Of a stretch of 64,000 nucleotides of DNA, positions 26,437 to 35,261 are shown piece after piece; position 1 is the stretch's first letter; every line of letters begins with the position of its first letter. The stretch comes from Caldilineaceae bacterium SB0661_bin_34 (lineage in GTDB: Bacteria > Chloroflexota > Anaerolineae > Caldilineales > Caldilineaceae): positions 11,982 through 75,981 of the forward strand of contig VXMJ01000093.1 in NCBI GenBank assembly GCA_009841145.1, written 5' to 3'. Under the pieces are notes generated by a model. That model saw only the letters and a program-made list of their open reading frames with translations. It was not told where the DNA came from and did not search any database. A program made the translations under genes and the position numbers.

Positions 26437-26756
26437 GGGTTCAGCACCCGGTCAGGGTTCGACTCTGCTTCCCACTCGACGTCGAGTGGTGTGATGATGT
26501 CGCCCATGAATCGAACCAAATGCTTGTCCCGGCCGAAGGGGGCGCGCAGCTTCGGAGCGTGAGGCATTAGCTTCGCGGCTGGTCGGCCATGTTTCGTGAT
26601 CACGATCTCTCCGCCACTCTCTTGAATTTCATCGATCAGTTTCAGGCAATTGGCCCTGAATTTCGAGACCGGGATCGTTTTGGTTGCACCTACGGTGCCG
26701 GGCACGTTTATCACTTGGATGCCTATCGTATGTTGTGCAATAAGGACATTGTACAT
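26433..26756 (-). CDS. Phd/YefM-family antitoxin
   Basis: 107 residues. The Phd/YefM DNA-binding fold is seen in TKTIPVSKFRANCLKLIDEI, QESGGEIVITKHGRPAAKLM. The tail (FMGDIITPLDVEWEAESNPD) should wrap the cognate VapC. Its stop overlaps the toxin start (ATGA type), and the pair forms a type II toxin-antitoxin module. The N terminus as tracked has ~24 extra residues, so a start nearer VINVPGTVGATKTIPV is possible. The inverted repeat at 26748-26768 spans its start codon and is a candidate autoregulatory operator. Confidence 0.88.
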   Translation of the reverse strand: MYNVLIAQHTIGIQVINVPGTVGATKTIPVSKFRANCLKLIDEIQESGGEIVITKHGRPAAKLMPHAPKLRAPFGRDKHLVRFMGDIITPLDVEWEAESNPDRVLNP

Positions 26757-26768
26757 GCAGCGTACAAT
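26748..26768. promoter_or_regulatory. Candidate operator of the phd/vapC module
   Basis: Perfect 7-bp inverted repeat attgtac-N7-gtacaat overlapping the annotated antitoxin start codon, in a locally AT-rich stretch. Placement fits the autorepression site of a Phd-type module. Confidence 0.45.
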
Positions 26769-26791
26769 AATACACGTACAAGCGAGTCCCC

Positions 26792-27025
26792 ATGTTGCAT
26801 CCCCGCGTCCTGTTCCGGGCCCTGCTTCCAGTGCTGGCTGGCTGCATCATGTCTGCGCGCGACGAACCGTCGCCCGCAGAGGTCGAGACCGTGGTTGAGG
26901 AAGTTGCGGAACCGGCACAGGTGCCAACGTTTACGCCCACACCTGTGCCCATAGGACAGCGGCCAACCCCGGCACCGAGCCCCCTACGGGCGGCTAGGCC
27001 TACGAGGGCAACCCGAAGTGATTAG
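26792..27025 (+). CDS. Small Pro/Thr-rich lipoprotein, unknown
   Basis: 77 residues: an N-terminal hydrophobic stretch ending in a lipobox-like LLPVLAGC, then a Glu-rich segment and a Pro/Thr-rich tail (VPTFTPTPVPIGQRPTPAPS). Looks like the start of one of the SH3 or GH-type lipoproteins seen elsewhere in the window that has lost its C-terminal domain, or a short surface lipoprotein. Divergent from the toxin-antitoxin pair. Confidence 0.4.
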   Translation: MLHPRVLFRALLPVLAGCIMSARDEPSPAEVETVVEEVAEPAQVPTFTPTPVPIGQRPTPAPSPLRAARPTRATRSD

Positions 27026-27142
27026 GCAGACAGCCAGGCCCAACCCCAACAAGCCATGTGTATCGGACCCGTCACACGGTTGTCAAGGTCTTGAGGTTGT
27101 ACGAACCCGGAACAGGGTCGGCAGTCCAGTCGTGTTTGCCGG

Positions 27143-27165
27143 TCCGCAAACGGCCGTTTGCGGGA
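27143..27165. repeat. Palindrome copy 2, ccgcaaacggccgtttgcgg
   Basis: Perfect 20-bp palindrome, same as the copy at 26012-26034 except for the centre. It lies ~100 bp upstream of the LRR lipoprotein gene. A degenerate third version (cgcaaacgctcgtttatgc) is at about 31861. Confidence 0.75.
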
Positions 27166-27262
27166 CGCAGGCTGCGAGTGCGGCTCCCCTACACTGGGGG
27201 ACGGAACCGTCGGCCGCCGCCATGACACTCCGATCTTGAACCGACAACCGGGAACCTGCCTC

Positions 27263-28301
27263 ATGCGAATTTGCGCCTTTCGCGCCCGCGGTCCCGGATC
27301 AGGGTGGTGGACTGCCGGACGGGGTGGCCTGATCGTGCTCTGCGCCCTGTTGTTCGGTCTGGGCGCCTGCCGGGGGCCCCAACTAGGTCTGCATTTCGTG
27401 GATCGGAAGGTGCTGGAGGACCTCTATCGCTGGAATGGAGGTGTCCACTGGTACCGTCAGGAAAACTGGAAGCAGGGCGATCTTAATTGGGAAGGCGTGA
27501 CCACCCACCAGTCAGGCCACGTCCAGGAGTTGCAGTTGTCCGCCAACGGGCTGCACGGGCCACTGCCCGGCCTGGACCCGCCCCAGTGGCTGGACCTGGA
27601 GGTGCTGGACCTGTCCGGGAACCGATTGCAGGGGCCCTTCCCGCAGGCCCTGGCGTTGTTGCCCCGGCTGCGTGTCCTGGATCTGGGGTCCGGCCCTTGG
27701 GTGGGCTGCCTGCCAGCGGCCTGGCGGCACGGCGGGGTGGACGTGCGGAGTCCGGCTTTGCCTTTCTGTGGGGACGCGGCGGATCGGGCCACGATGGCGG
27801 CGGTGATGGCAGCCACTCGCGACCGGGAGGGGTGGCAGGCATTGCATTGTGCCGTGGGAGAAGCTCTCGCGCTGTCATCCTGTTGGGGCGATCCGCGGAC
27901 GCCCCTGTCCCTCTGGCGGGGGGTAACCACCGATCCGATGGGACGGGTCATGGGTCCGGACCTGAATTACAGACACCCCCAGTTGACTGGGCCTATTCCG
28001 CCCGCCCTAGTCCAACTGGCCGCCCTGGAGTGGTTGGACTTGGGGTCCTATCAGTTGACTGGCCCGATCCCCCCCGGCAATGGGCCAGGCAGTTTCTCTG
28101 AGGTATCTGAATCTGTCGCACAATCAACTGGCGGGATCCATTCCCCCGGAACTCGGCCAACTCGCGAATCTGTGGGGGCTGAATCTGTCGCATAATCAAT
28201 TGACGGGGTGCCTGCCCCGAGAGTGGCAAAACATATCAGGCCCCATTGTCTCTTTCGGTAACGCGCAGGGCCGGGACGAACTTTCTTTCTGCCCGACTTG
28301 A
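27263..28301 (+). pseudogene. LRR lipoprotein, frameshifted at a C7 run
   Basis: Starts at the ATG at 27263 with a lipoprotein signal (LIVLCALLFGLGAC). A cap domain VLEDLYRWNGGVHWYRQENW, of the kind preceding LRRs in many bacterial surface proteins, leads into plant-type LRRs (LQLSANGLHGPLPGLDPPQW, LEVLDLSGNRLQGPFPQ). A second cap and more LRRs follow (LDLGSYQLTGPIPP). After gatcccccccggc the frame changes. The remaining repeats LRYLNLSHNQLAGSIPPELG and LWGLNLSHNQLTGCLP are in another frame, ending in a Cys-containing cap. One base removed from the C7 run restores a ~346-residue protein. Error or recent lesion. Would be a surface protein-binding module. Confidence 0.75.
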
Positions 28302-28659
28302 GGCCCATCACCCCCATTCTCCTCCCGAGGCCCACTCCCGCCTAGCCCGTTGCCGCTAGCCACCACTGATACACAGTGCGGGAGTATCGGACAACCACTT
28401 GTTTGCCGGCTCTCTGCCAAGTCCAAGGCCTCCGACCAGACTGGCAGTGCCTACAGGCCGTGGTCCGCCTGGCCGGGGCCTGAGCCTTTCGGAGATCCGG
28501 TGTTTCCTGTGGCGCAGCGAGGTCTGGACGGTACCCAAACACATCTGCCGTTGGCAGACTGAGGCCATGGTGGGAGCCATCAATCCGTCACTCGTACAAG
28601 ACATCGGATCCTTGCCGGTAATCCAACCCGCCGGTTTCCGAACCGGATAGGGTGAGCCG
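28302..28659. other. No gene recognised
   Basis: Overlapping short ORFs on both strands without family features. Confidence 0.4.
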
Positions 28660-29155
28660 ACCGCACCGCTACGGTGTCATGCATTCGAACGGTCTCGCCA
28701 ATCCCGCCTTGGGGTTGGCATGCAGGCCCGGCATGAACCGGCTCCCCACCCCTGTCCATATCCGCGGTGTACCCGCCGCGTACCTTCAGGACAAACGCCT
28801 TGGTCCTCCTCTATACGGTACATCCTCTGAGGGGTAGAATGTCCGAGTTGCGCATGCCCTCCCGATGTCCCGGAGGCGATCCCCTGTTGACAGCTTGGTT
28901 CACACACCGCCTGCGTCGCCCCCGCACGGGCCAAGTGCCGCAGCAAGCGGCGAATTCCGGGTCGCTGTTTGCGAAGCGATGTACGGGACCTTCCGCCATG
29001 GACACATCCAACAGGGCATTTGACACATCGATACCCATGACCATTGGCAGACTGCATCGAAACCCACCGGATCGGAACTTGCCGGCCTGAACCCAGCAGC
29101 GGTCCAGCAGTTGTTGTAGCTGGCATGTCTTCGGATCCTCCTCGCCATGCACCAC
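28660..29155 (-). pseudogene. IS110-family transposase remnant
   Basis: The minus strand reads MVMGIDVSNALLDVSMAEGP then RFANSDPEFAACCGTWPVRG, the N-terminal DEDD domain start of IS110 transposases (GIDVSK...LDV...RFAN). The sequel appears in another frame as LARAGATQAVCEPS, equivalent to the family's VLEATGGYE region, and then degenerates. Multiple frameshifts and no C-terminal transposase_20 domain. Dead. Confidence 0.65.
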
Positions 29156-29328
29156 TGCCTAGCCCGACTGGATTGGAAGAACCACCACTAGTGGGAGGCC
29201 TGTGTGGTCACTGTTGCATGCAGGTTTGCAACGGAAGAATCGGGCTGCCCTGAATTTGGTGGTGGGGTGACAATGCATACGGCCCGGACGCAAGATGTTG
29301 AAAGGGAGTACAGCAGAGGAGACTGCCG

Positions 29329-31038
29329 ATGTGGTCCGTGAAGATCCTGATCCAGGCTCTGACCACATGTCTTTTCCTGCTCCTGGCAGCGGGATGTGTG
29401 GCCCGGGAGGCCCGGGCCTCCCAGTTTGAGCACCTGCCGGTCGGAGCCAAAGCCCGTCTGGGCCGGGGTACCGTTGAAGCCATGCAGTATGCGCCGAATG
29501 GCACGCGCCTGGCTGTTGGAGGCAGCGCAGGCCTCTGGTTGTATGACCAGGCCTACGAAGTCGAGTTCCTGCTCACAGGTGAATCTCCGCCGACCATACT
29601 CCAGGGAAGAAGGAATGTCCGCAGCGTAGCCTTCAGTCCCGATAGCCAGACCCTGGCCAGTGTCAGCGCGGACCACACAGAGCTTTGGGGCGACGGCGCC
29701 GTCCACCTGTGGGATTTGGCCACGGGCACTCTCCAACACACCCTGCAGGGCCATGGGTTGGATGATGTCTGGAGTGTGGCCTTCAGTCCCGACGGCCGGA
29801 CCCTGGCCAGTGCCGGCGGCGACCGGACCATCCGCCTGTGGGACGTGGCCACGGCCACCCTCCGGCATTCCCTGGAAAGTCCGCATAGCATTTGGAGTGT
29901 GGCCTTCAGTCCCGACGGCCAGACCCTGGCCAGTGCCGGCGAGGACGGCACAATCCGCCTGTGGGATATGACCACGGCCACCCTCCGGCACACCTTGCAG
30001 GGTCATACGGATCGGGTTCGCAGCGTGGCCTTCAATCCCGACGGCCACATCCTGGCCAGTGGCAGCGAGGACCACACCGTCCGCCTGTGGGACGTGGCCA
30101 CGGCCACCCTCCGGCACACCTTGCAGGACCATACGGATCAGGTCCGCAGTGTGGCTTTCAGTCCCGACGGCCACATCCTGGCCAGTGGCAGCGACGACCA
30201 CACCGTCCGTCTGTGGGATGTGGCCACGGCCACCCTCCGGCACACCCTGCAGGCCCATGACGACTGGGTGGGCATCGTGGCTTTCAGACCTGACGGCCAT
30301 ATCCTAGCCAGTGTCAGCGGAAACCGCATCATTCGCCTGTGGGGCATGACCACAGCCACCCTCCAACATACCCTGGAAGACCATACCTATCAGATCGTCA
30401 GTGTGGCCTTCAGTCCCGACGGCCAGACCTTGGCCAGTATCAGCTGGGACCGCACCATCCTGTTGTGGGACGTGGCTATGGCCACCCTCCGGCACACCCT
30501 GCAGGGTCATGGGTTGGAAGAGGTCCGCAGCGTGGCCTTCAGTCCCGACGGCCACATCCTGGCCAGTGGCAGCGAGGGCCGCACAATTCGCTTATGGGAT
30601 ATAACCACAGCCACCCTCCGGCACACCCTGCGGGGTTATGGGTTGGAAGAGGTCCGCAGTGTGGCCTTTAGTCCCGACGGCCGGACCCTGGCCAGTGGCA
30701 GCGACGACCACACCATCCGTCTGTGGGACACAGCCACGGGTACTTTCCAACACGCCCTGCAAGGCCATGGGGACTGGGGTGACTGGGGCTGGGTCCCCAG
30801 CGTGGCCTTCAGTCCCGACGGTCGGACCCTGGCTGGTGCCGGCGGCGACGGCACCGTCCGCCTGTGGGATGTGAGCACAGGTACCCTTCGGCATACCCTC
30901 CACGGGCATAGGATTGCGGCCTTCCATGTGGTATTCAGTCCCGATGGCCAGACTCTGGCCAGTGCCAGTTTGGACGGCACAATCCTGTTGTGGGATATGG
31001 ACGCGGTGGAGATTGCCGCAGTTAACCCAGCGCGGTGA
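29329..31038 (+). CDS. WD40-repeat lipoprotein
   Basis: 569 residues. Lipoprotein signal LIQALTTCLFLLLAAGC. After a short linker, about twelve WD40 repeats of the type VRSVAFSPDGHILASGSDDH then TVRLWDVATATLRHTL cover residues ~60-560, enough for one or two beta-propellers. Neighbouring repeats are almost identical in DNA (units of ~120 bp), pointing to recent amplification or gene conversion. Such propellers are protein-interaction platforms; the lipid anchor places it on the outer face of the membrane. Stands alone between IS remnants. The long minus-strand ORF beneath it is a shadow of the repeats. Confidence 0.9.
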   Translation: MWSVKILIQALTTCLFLLLAAGCVAREARASQFEHLPVGAKARLGRGTVEAMQYAPNGTRLAVGGSAGLWLYDQAYEVEFLLTGESPPTILQGRRNVRSVAFSPDSQTLASVSADHTELWGDGAVHLWDLATGTLQHTLQGHGLDDVWSVAFSPDGRTLASAGGDRTIRLWDVATATLRHSLESPHSIWSVAFSPDGQTLASAGEDGTIRLWDMTTATLRHTLQGHTDRVRSVAFNPDGHILASGSEDHTVRLWDVATATLRHTLQDHTDQVRSVAFSPDGHILASGSDDHTVRLWDVATATLRHTLQAHDDWVGIVAFRPDGHILASVSGNRIIRLWGMTTATLQHTLEDHTYQIVSVAFSPDGQTLASISWDRTILLWDVAMATLRHTLQGHGLEEVRSVAFSPDGHILASGSEGRTIRLWDITTATLRHTLRGYGLEEVRSVAFSPDGRTLASGSDDHTIRLWDTATGTFQHALQGHGDWGDWGWVPSVAFSPDGRTLAGAGGDGTVRLWDVSTGTLRHTLHGHRIAAFHVVFSPDGQTLASASLDGTILLWDMDAVEIAAVNPAR

Positions 31039-31321
31039 CAGCAAAAAAGGCAGGGCCGTGGCCAAGGTGTTTGATGCATATTGGGTAGCGACCATGGTCC
31101 CGGACGACATCCGATGGTGGTGTCCAACAACTGTGCCAGATGTCACCCGGTGCCATCCAGCCAGTGCCGAACTCCAAGGAATACTTTGCTCTTCGTCTCC
31201 AATGTCCACAGGTCTAAAAATGTGGTTGCCCCGGCTGTAGTGGCAGGGCAATTGCAAGATTGTGTTGCGGGAGCGCTTGTCTAGGACCGGGGCTCCTTGT
31301 TGACCCCATGGAGGCCCCGTC

Positions 31322-31700
31322 ATGACTCCTTGCCTGGCCGCGTCCCTGCGGAGCTGTCTGGAGGATATGTCGGATTCTCGCAGTGCCCATGCCCGCCGTC
31401 ACCCGTTCACATCCATTCTCTTCCTGGCCCTGACCGCCGTCATTGGCGGTGCCGACACCTGGGTGGAGGTGGAGGAGTTCGGTCGGGACCACCGCGCCTG
31501 GTTTGAGCGGTGGCTGTGTCTGCCGCACGGCATCTCCTCCCACGACACCTTTGGCCGGGTCTTCGCCCTCCCCGACCCGGAGCAACTGGAAGCGGGGTTT
31601 GCCCGGTGGGTGCAGGCCCGGCACGACCAAATGACGGACTAGGTGGTGGCTCTGGATGGCAAGTACGGTGCCGCCTCCGCCGTCAAGGGCGCCAGGGTGA
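31322..31700 (+). pseudogene. ISAs1-family transposase, truncated with in-frame stop
   Basis: MTPCLAASLRSCLEDMSDSR, ARRHPFTSILFLALTAVIGG, ADTWVEVEEFGRDHRAWFER, HGISSHDTFGRVFALPDPEQ is the DDE_Tnp_1-associated N-terminal domain of ISAs1 (H-repeat) transposases. A TAG stop at 31640-31642 is followed in the same frame by VVALDGKYGAASAVKGARVM, corresponding to the family's AIDGKTLRGS segment. So a nonsense mutation split the gene, and similarity ends shortly after. Confidence 0.8.
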
Positions 31701-32003
31701 TGGCTGCCAACAGTGGGGCCGCCGGCAACGGCCCGGGACCCAAGATTTTGACAAATGCACGGGCATCAACAGCTGCCGGACCTGGTCGTGTACGCGTGGG
31801 AGCCGACCGCACCGCAACCGGGTGGCATGGCAGCTCCGACCAGGGCGGGTTCCGCTGTCCCGCAAACGCTCGTTTATGCAGCGGTCGCGCGACCCAGGCC
31901 ATCCGCGCCGCGGCCCCTCGGCCGCACCTACCGCAAAATCCCGTCCCGAAACCAGAAACACTTCCCTGTCCCGAAAGCAGCTACGCAACCTGCCTGGATC
32001 CCA
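31701..32003. other. No gene recognised
   Basis: Tail of the ISAs1 remnant and a degenerate copy of the ccgcaaacg palindrome. Nothing else supported. Confidence 0.4.
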
Positions 32004-33293
32004 TCACATTCGGAGCGTAGTGGACCCGAAACCGGATTCAAGCGCATTGGCCAGCTGATACAGATCACGGGAATGCATCCCCAAACCTTGATCGCGCCAA
32101 ATCCGGCAAACTATGCCGTCAATGTTCCTCTCCGAATCGGGCGGCGCATCCCGGCCAGCGCGATAGAAGAGCAGTCGACTCCCGCCATACATCCATGATG
32201 TCGAAAAGCCCGGCGGCCGCGACTGTCTCCAACGCCGGAACTCCGGCAACTCTTCGTGATGGGCGTCCATCCAGGCCTCCTGCCCAACCTGTACAACGAC
32301 CAGTCCCAGTGAGCCGGGCACAAGACTCCAGTCCCCATGATTGTTCTTGAGTGTTGCTCGTATGCCTGGTGTCACCTGTCCTCCCAGACGCTGTAGCCGC
32401 GCTGCGCCATCAAAGAACCGGAAGGTCTCGATCAGACTCTCGACCACATACGGAAAAAAGATGGGATAGGGCGTCTGGCTCTTGAGGAGGTTTTCTCCAT
32501 GCAGTCCGGTCGACTGCCCAAATTTCGTTGTGGGTTCCGCGTAGTACCTTGTGTCCATGTACACCTTGCTTGCGCCGCCGTACGAGTCGTCATAGATAGT
32601 CAGTACATCAGCGACGGTCGCTATTGGCTCACCCACCAGCTCCAATCGCGCATTCGGTTCGCAACGAGCGAACCTGCTGTCCGCTTCCTGCCGATGTGCA
32701 TCGTCAAGGGTCTCGTACAGACACGTCAACGAGTGATGCTTGCCAGGATCCTTCATAGACCGCATCAAGTCTGCCTTCATCACAAGTTCGGCGGCCATGA
32801 CCAACAGGTGCAAGGCAGGCATGATTTCCACAACCGACCTCGGAGGCCGTCCACTGGGCATCACCGCTCCATACGCTGCAAGGTAACGTTCCGCGAAACG
32901 CGCCATCAGTTCTGGGCTACCATGCTGATCCACTACGGTGCCATCCTGGATCGTCCCCTCCTGGCTTGGCAAGACTTCCCTCGTATCAGTCAGGCACACA
33001 GCCGGATACTGCACAGTAGCGCACTGTCCGCGGCTGTCCGTCATGTTGATCATCGCTAGCATACGCTCCACCCCAGGTTGGTGGCCATCGCCAGACTGTT
33101 GCTGGCCTGACGCTCTGCTAGCTTGACCAAAGTGGTACGAGAACTCGGTTTGGATTTCCCGGCCACATTTCGCACAGGTGTACGGCTGTTCTACTTGCAT
33201 CGGCCTGCCGAGTGTGGCCAAGTTGTGGCAATAGATCCGAACGGCTCCCGGCAGGAATTCTTGTTGACCACATTGATGACACTGTCCTTCCAT
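32004..33293 (-). CDS. Zinc-ribbon protein with HEPN-like helical domain, unknown
   Basis: 429 residues, ATG preceded by gaggagatctt. Two Cys pairs at the N terminus (CHQCGQQEFLPG, YTCAKCGREIQTEF) form a likely zinc ribbon. The middle, PALHLLVMAAELVMKADLMR, SMKDPGKHHSLTCLYETLDD, has the pattern of HEPN domains: a long helix, then a basic-His 'H-S-L..L' segment before the last helix. HEPN proteins are often RNases or RNA-binding subunits in defence and stress systems. The C-terminal ~180 residues (YPIFFPYVVESLIETFRFFD, RRWRQSRPPGFSTSWMYGGS) match nothing I know. No partner gene adjacent. The HEPN call is tentative. Confidence 0.6.
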   Translation of the reverse strand: MEGQCHQCGQQEFLPGAVRIYCHNLATLGRPMQVEQPYTCAKCGREIQTEFSYHFGQASRASGQQQSGDGHQPGVERMLAMINMTDSRGQCATVQYPAVCLTDTREVLPSQEGTIQDGTVVDQHGSPELMARFAERYLAAYGAVMPSGRPPRSVVEIMPALHLLVMAAELVMKADLMRSMKDPGKHHSLTCLYETLDDAHRQEADSRFARCEPNARLELVGEPIATVADVLTIYDDSYGGASKVYMDTRYYAEPTTKFGQSTGLHGENLLKSQTPYPIFFPYVVESLIETFRFFDGAARLQRLGGQVTPGIRATLKNNHGDWSLVPGSLGLVVVQVGQEAWMDAHHEELPEFRRWRQSRPPGFSTSWMYGGSRLLFYRAGRDAPPDSERNIDGIVCRIWRDQGLGMHSRDLYQLANALESGFGSTTLRM

Positions 33294-33597
33294 AAGATCT
33301 CCTCGGTACCCAGGGGATTTTGCCGCCCATGGTGAACGGCAACGAACATCACATGCATCCGACGAACCGGCTTGGTTTGCCCTGATTTCGAGCCAATTCC
33401 TCGGCCGGGCTCCAAACAGAGGCGCTGTGCTTCGATTCCTGGACGATTTTAGGGCTCCGAGGTACTACAACACCCCTTGGGAGCCAGGGGAATCTCTCGA
33501 ATCAGGGCAGCTTGGGCAGGTCGGCCATCCCAACAACACGCAATTGACCCTTGGGAGCGGCCGCCTTCTCCGCCGCCCTTCGAATGAACGCGGTGGC

Positions 33598-33828
33598 ATG
33601 ACTGAGCTTACGAACGGGGATGATGGCTGCTACGTCTGTGGACATGACCCGTGCAGGTGCAGCCCTGAACCCGACGATGACGAACCGCAATGCGAGCTGT
33701 GCGACGGACGGGATGATGTGAAGCAACGGCAGCTTCAGATCATGCCTCATGGTTCGGTGTTGCCCTACTGTTTGCCTCTCTGCCGGGTTGAAGTTCCAGA
33801 GCGTGGCACCCTGCGGGGCCAAGCATGA
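33598..33828 (+). CDS. Small cysteine-rich protein, unknown
   Basis: 76 residues from MTELTNGDDGCYVCGHDPCR. Two metal-binding-like clusters (CYVCGHDPCRC, CELCDG) separated by an acidic linker, then a Cys pair near the end (PYCLPLCRV). Could be a small zinc protein. The opposite strand is also open, so the assignment is weak. Confidence 0.3.
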   Translation: MTELTNGDDGCYVCGHDPCRCSPEPDDDEPQCELCDGRDDVKQRQLQIMPHGSVLPYCLPLCRVEVPERGTLRGQA

Positions 33829-34028
33829 ACATTCCCGTTCCGTCCATTCGGCCGCGGTTCGGACCTGGGGCAAAAGGCAGCGTTTTTGGAACTCAGGTCG
33901 TTACGCACCGATCCGGCGCGCCCGGCCGACGGCCGCCACCGTTCCAAATAAGCATCCGAAAACAACGTGCCGTACGGAGCCGCCAAACCGTTTCCGGTAC
34001 AATGCTGCAACCACACGGAGGAACCTGC

Positions 34029-34643
34029 ATGCACGAATTGACCCAAGGGCTGGCCGACGACCCGAGTCAGGACAGCCGTACGCGTGCGCGCCTTGATCAG
34101 TCAATGGTTGGCGCGCAGCGGCTTGACATCTGCACCAGCTACATAAGCAGAGCGGATTTGGAGCAGTTGTGCGACTGGCTGGACCGAATGGACAACAAAG
34201 CCAGGGTGCGAGTGTTGATCGGCATGGCGGCCGATGGTTGGGAGGATTGGGGCAAAGACGAAATCACCATCAGGGCCGAACCTTTCTTTCTGGCCCAACA
34301 CTTCAGACCCGACCAAAAATATGATCAAGACGCGATTCCGTTATTGGAGCGGCTGAAACGGCAGGAGGCCGACGGGCGCCTGATCGTGAAGTTGCGCCAC
34401 CCGCGCAGTGCCCTGCACGCCACACTCTATGTTTGGACCGATGCGGCCGGTCGGGAGGAGGCATGGCACGCCAACATGCCGCAGTTGGCCAGCACCCGCG
34501 ACTTCGTGGCCTGGTTCGACGCGCGCTGGCGGGAACAGGATTCGGTCGGTGGTCCGAAACTGGTGGAAGAAGCCCGACAGGTCGTAGTGGCCAATCGGCC
34601 GGACCAGTATGGGAAAATCCGCGCGGCACGCGCCGGACGATGA
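34029..34643 (+). CDS. PLD-like domain protein, probably a helicase N-terminal fragment
   Basis: 204 residues from the ATG at 34029, which has a good cggagg site 6-10 bases upstream; the longer track start lacks support. RLDICTSYISRADLEQLCDW, KARVRVLIGMAADG, DGRLIVKLRHPRSALHATLY matches the N-terminal phospholipase-D-like domain that precedes SF2 helicases in defence-linked proteins. The catalytic HxK position reads HAT, so the Lys is missing, and the helicase part is absent. A serine recombinase gene follows 33 bp later, so this is probably the broken edge of a mobile or defence island. Confidence 0.55.
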   Translation: MHELTQGLADDPSQDSRTRARLDQSMVGAQRLDICTSYISRADLEQLCDWLDRMDNKARVRVLIGMAADGWEDWGKDEITIRAEPFFLAQHFRPDQKYDQDAIPLLERLKRQEADGRLIVKLRHPRSALHATLYVWTDAAGREEAWHANMPQLASTRDFVAWFDARWREQDSVGGPKLVEEARQVVVANRPDQYGKIRAARAGR

Positions 34644-34676
34644 CAGCCGCAGGCAACCTGCACCGGAGTTGAAGGC

Positions 34677-35261
34677 ATGAAATTCGGTTACGCGCGGGTA
34701 TCGACCCACGATCAGCACCACGACCTGCAGCTCGACGCGCTGCGGGCCGCGGGCTGCGAACGCATCTTCACCGACAACTGCTCCGGCGCGACCGCCTGCG
34801 CGGACCGGCCGCAGCTCCAACAGATGCGCGCCCAGCTCCGGCCCGGCGACGTGATCGTGATCTGGAAGCTCGACCGCCTGGGCCGCAACCTGCGCGACCT
34901 GCTCGTGTTCGTCAGCGACCTCGAGGGCGACGGCATCGAGTTCATATCGCTGACCGAGCAGATGGACACGACCACCATGATGGGGCGGCTGGTGTTCCAG
35001 ATCTTCGGCGCGCTGGCCGAATACGAGCGCAGCCTGATCTCCGAACGAACGAAGGCCGGCCTCGCATCCGCCCGGGCGCGGGGCCGCAAGGGCGGACGCG
35101 GCCGCAAGTTCGGCGACGCGCAGGTCCGGCGTGCGGCCGAACTGATGCGCGCCGGCCAGCTGACGGTGGACGAAATCTGCGCCACGATGGGGATCGGCCG
35201 CACGACCCTCTACCGCTACATCACGCCCGAGGGCGACATCCGCCCGGAGCCGCGGCCGTGA
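34677..35261 (+). CDS. Serine recombinase, resolvase/invertase family
   Basis: 194 residues. Catalytic domain 1-140: MKFGYARVSTHDQHHDLQLD (catalytic Ser10 with Arg8), IWKLDRLGRNLRDLLVFVSD (the two Arg of the active site), QIFGALAEYERSLISERTKA, then the E-helix and RARGRKGGRGRKF linker. C-terminal helix-turn-helix DEICATMGIGRTTLYRYI. Full length for the Tn3-resolvase/Hin group. It should cut and exchange strands at a short crossover site. It overlaps the next gene (Fic-like) by 4 bases, an unusual pairing. Site of action not identified. Confidence 0.93.
   Translation: MKFGYARVSTHDQHHDLQLDALRAAGCERIFTDNCSGATACADRPQLQQMRAQLRPGDVIVIWKLDRLGRNLRDLLVFVSDLEGDGIEFISLTEQMDTTTMMGRLVFQIFGALAEYERSLISERTKAGLASARARGRKGGRGRKFGDAQVRRAAELMRAGQLTVDEICATMGIGRTTLYRYITPEGDIRPEPRP

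Noticed and set aside
29188-30300. 370-residue minus-strand ORF
   Set aside because: Antisense shadow of the WD40 repeats.
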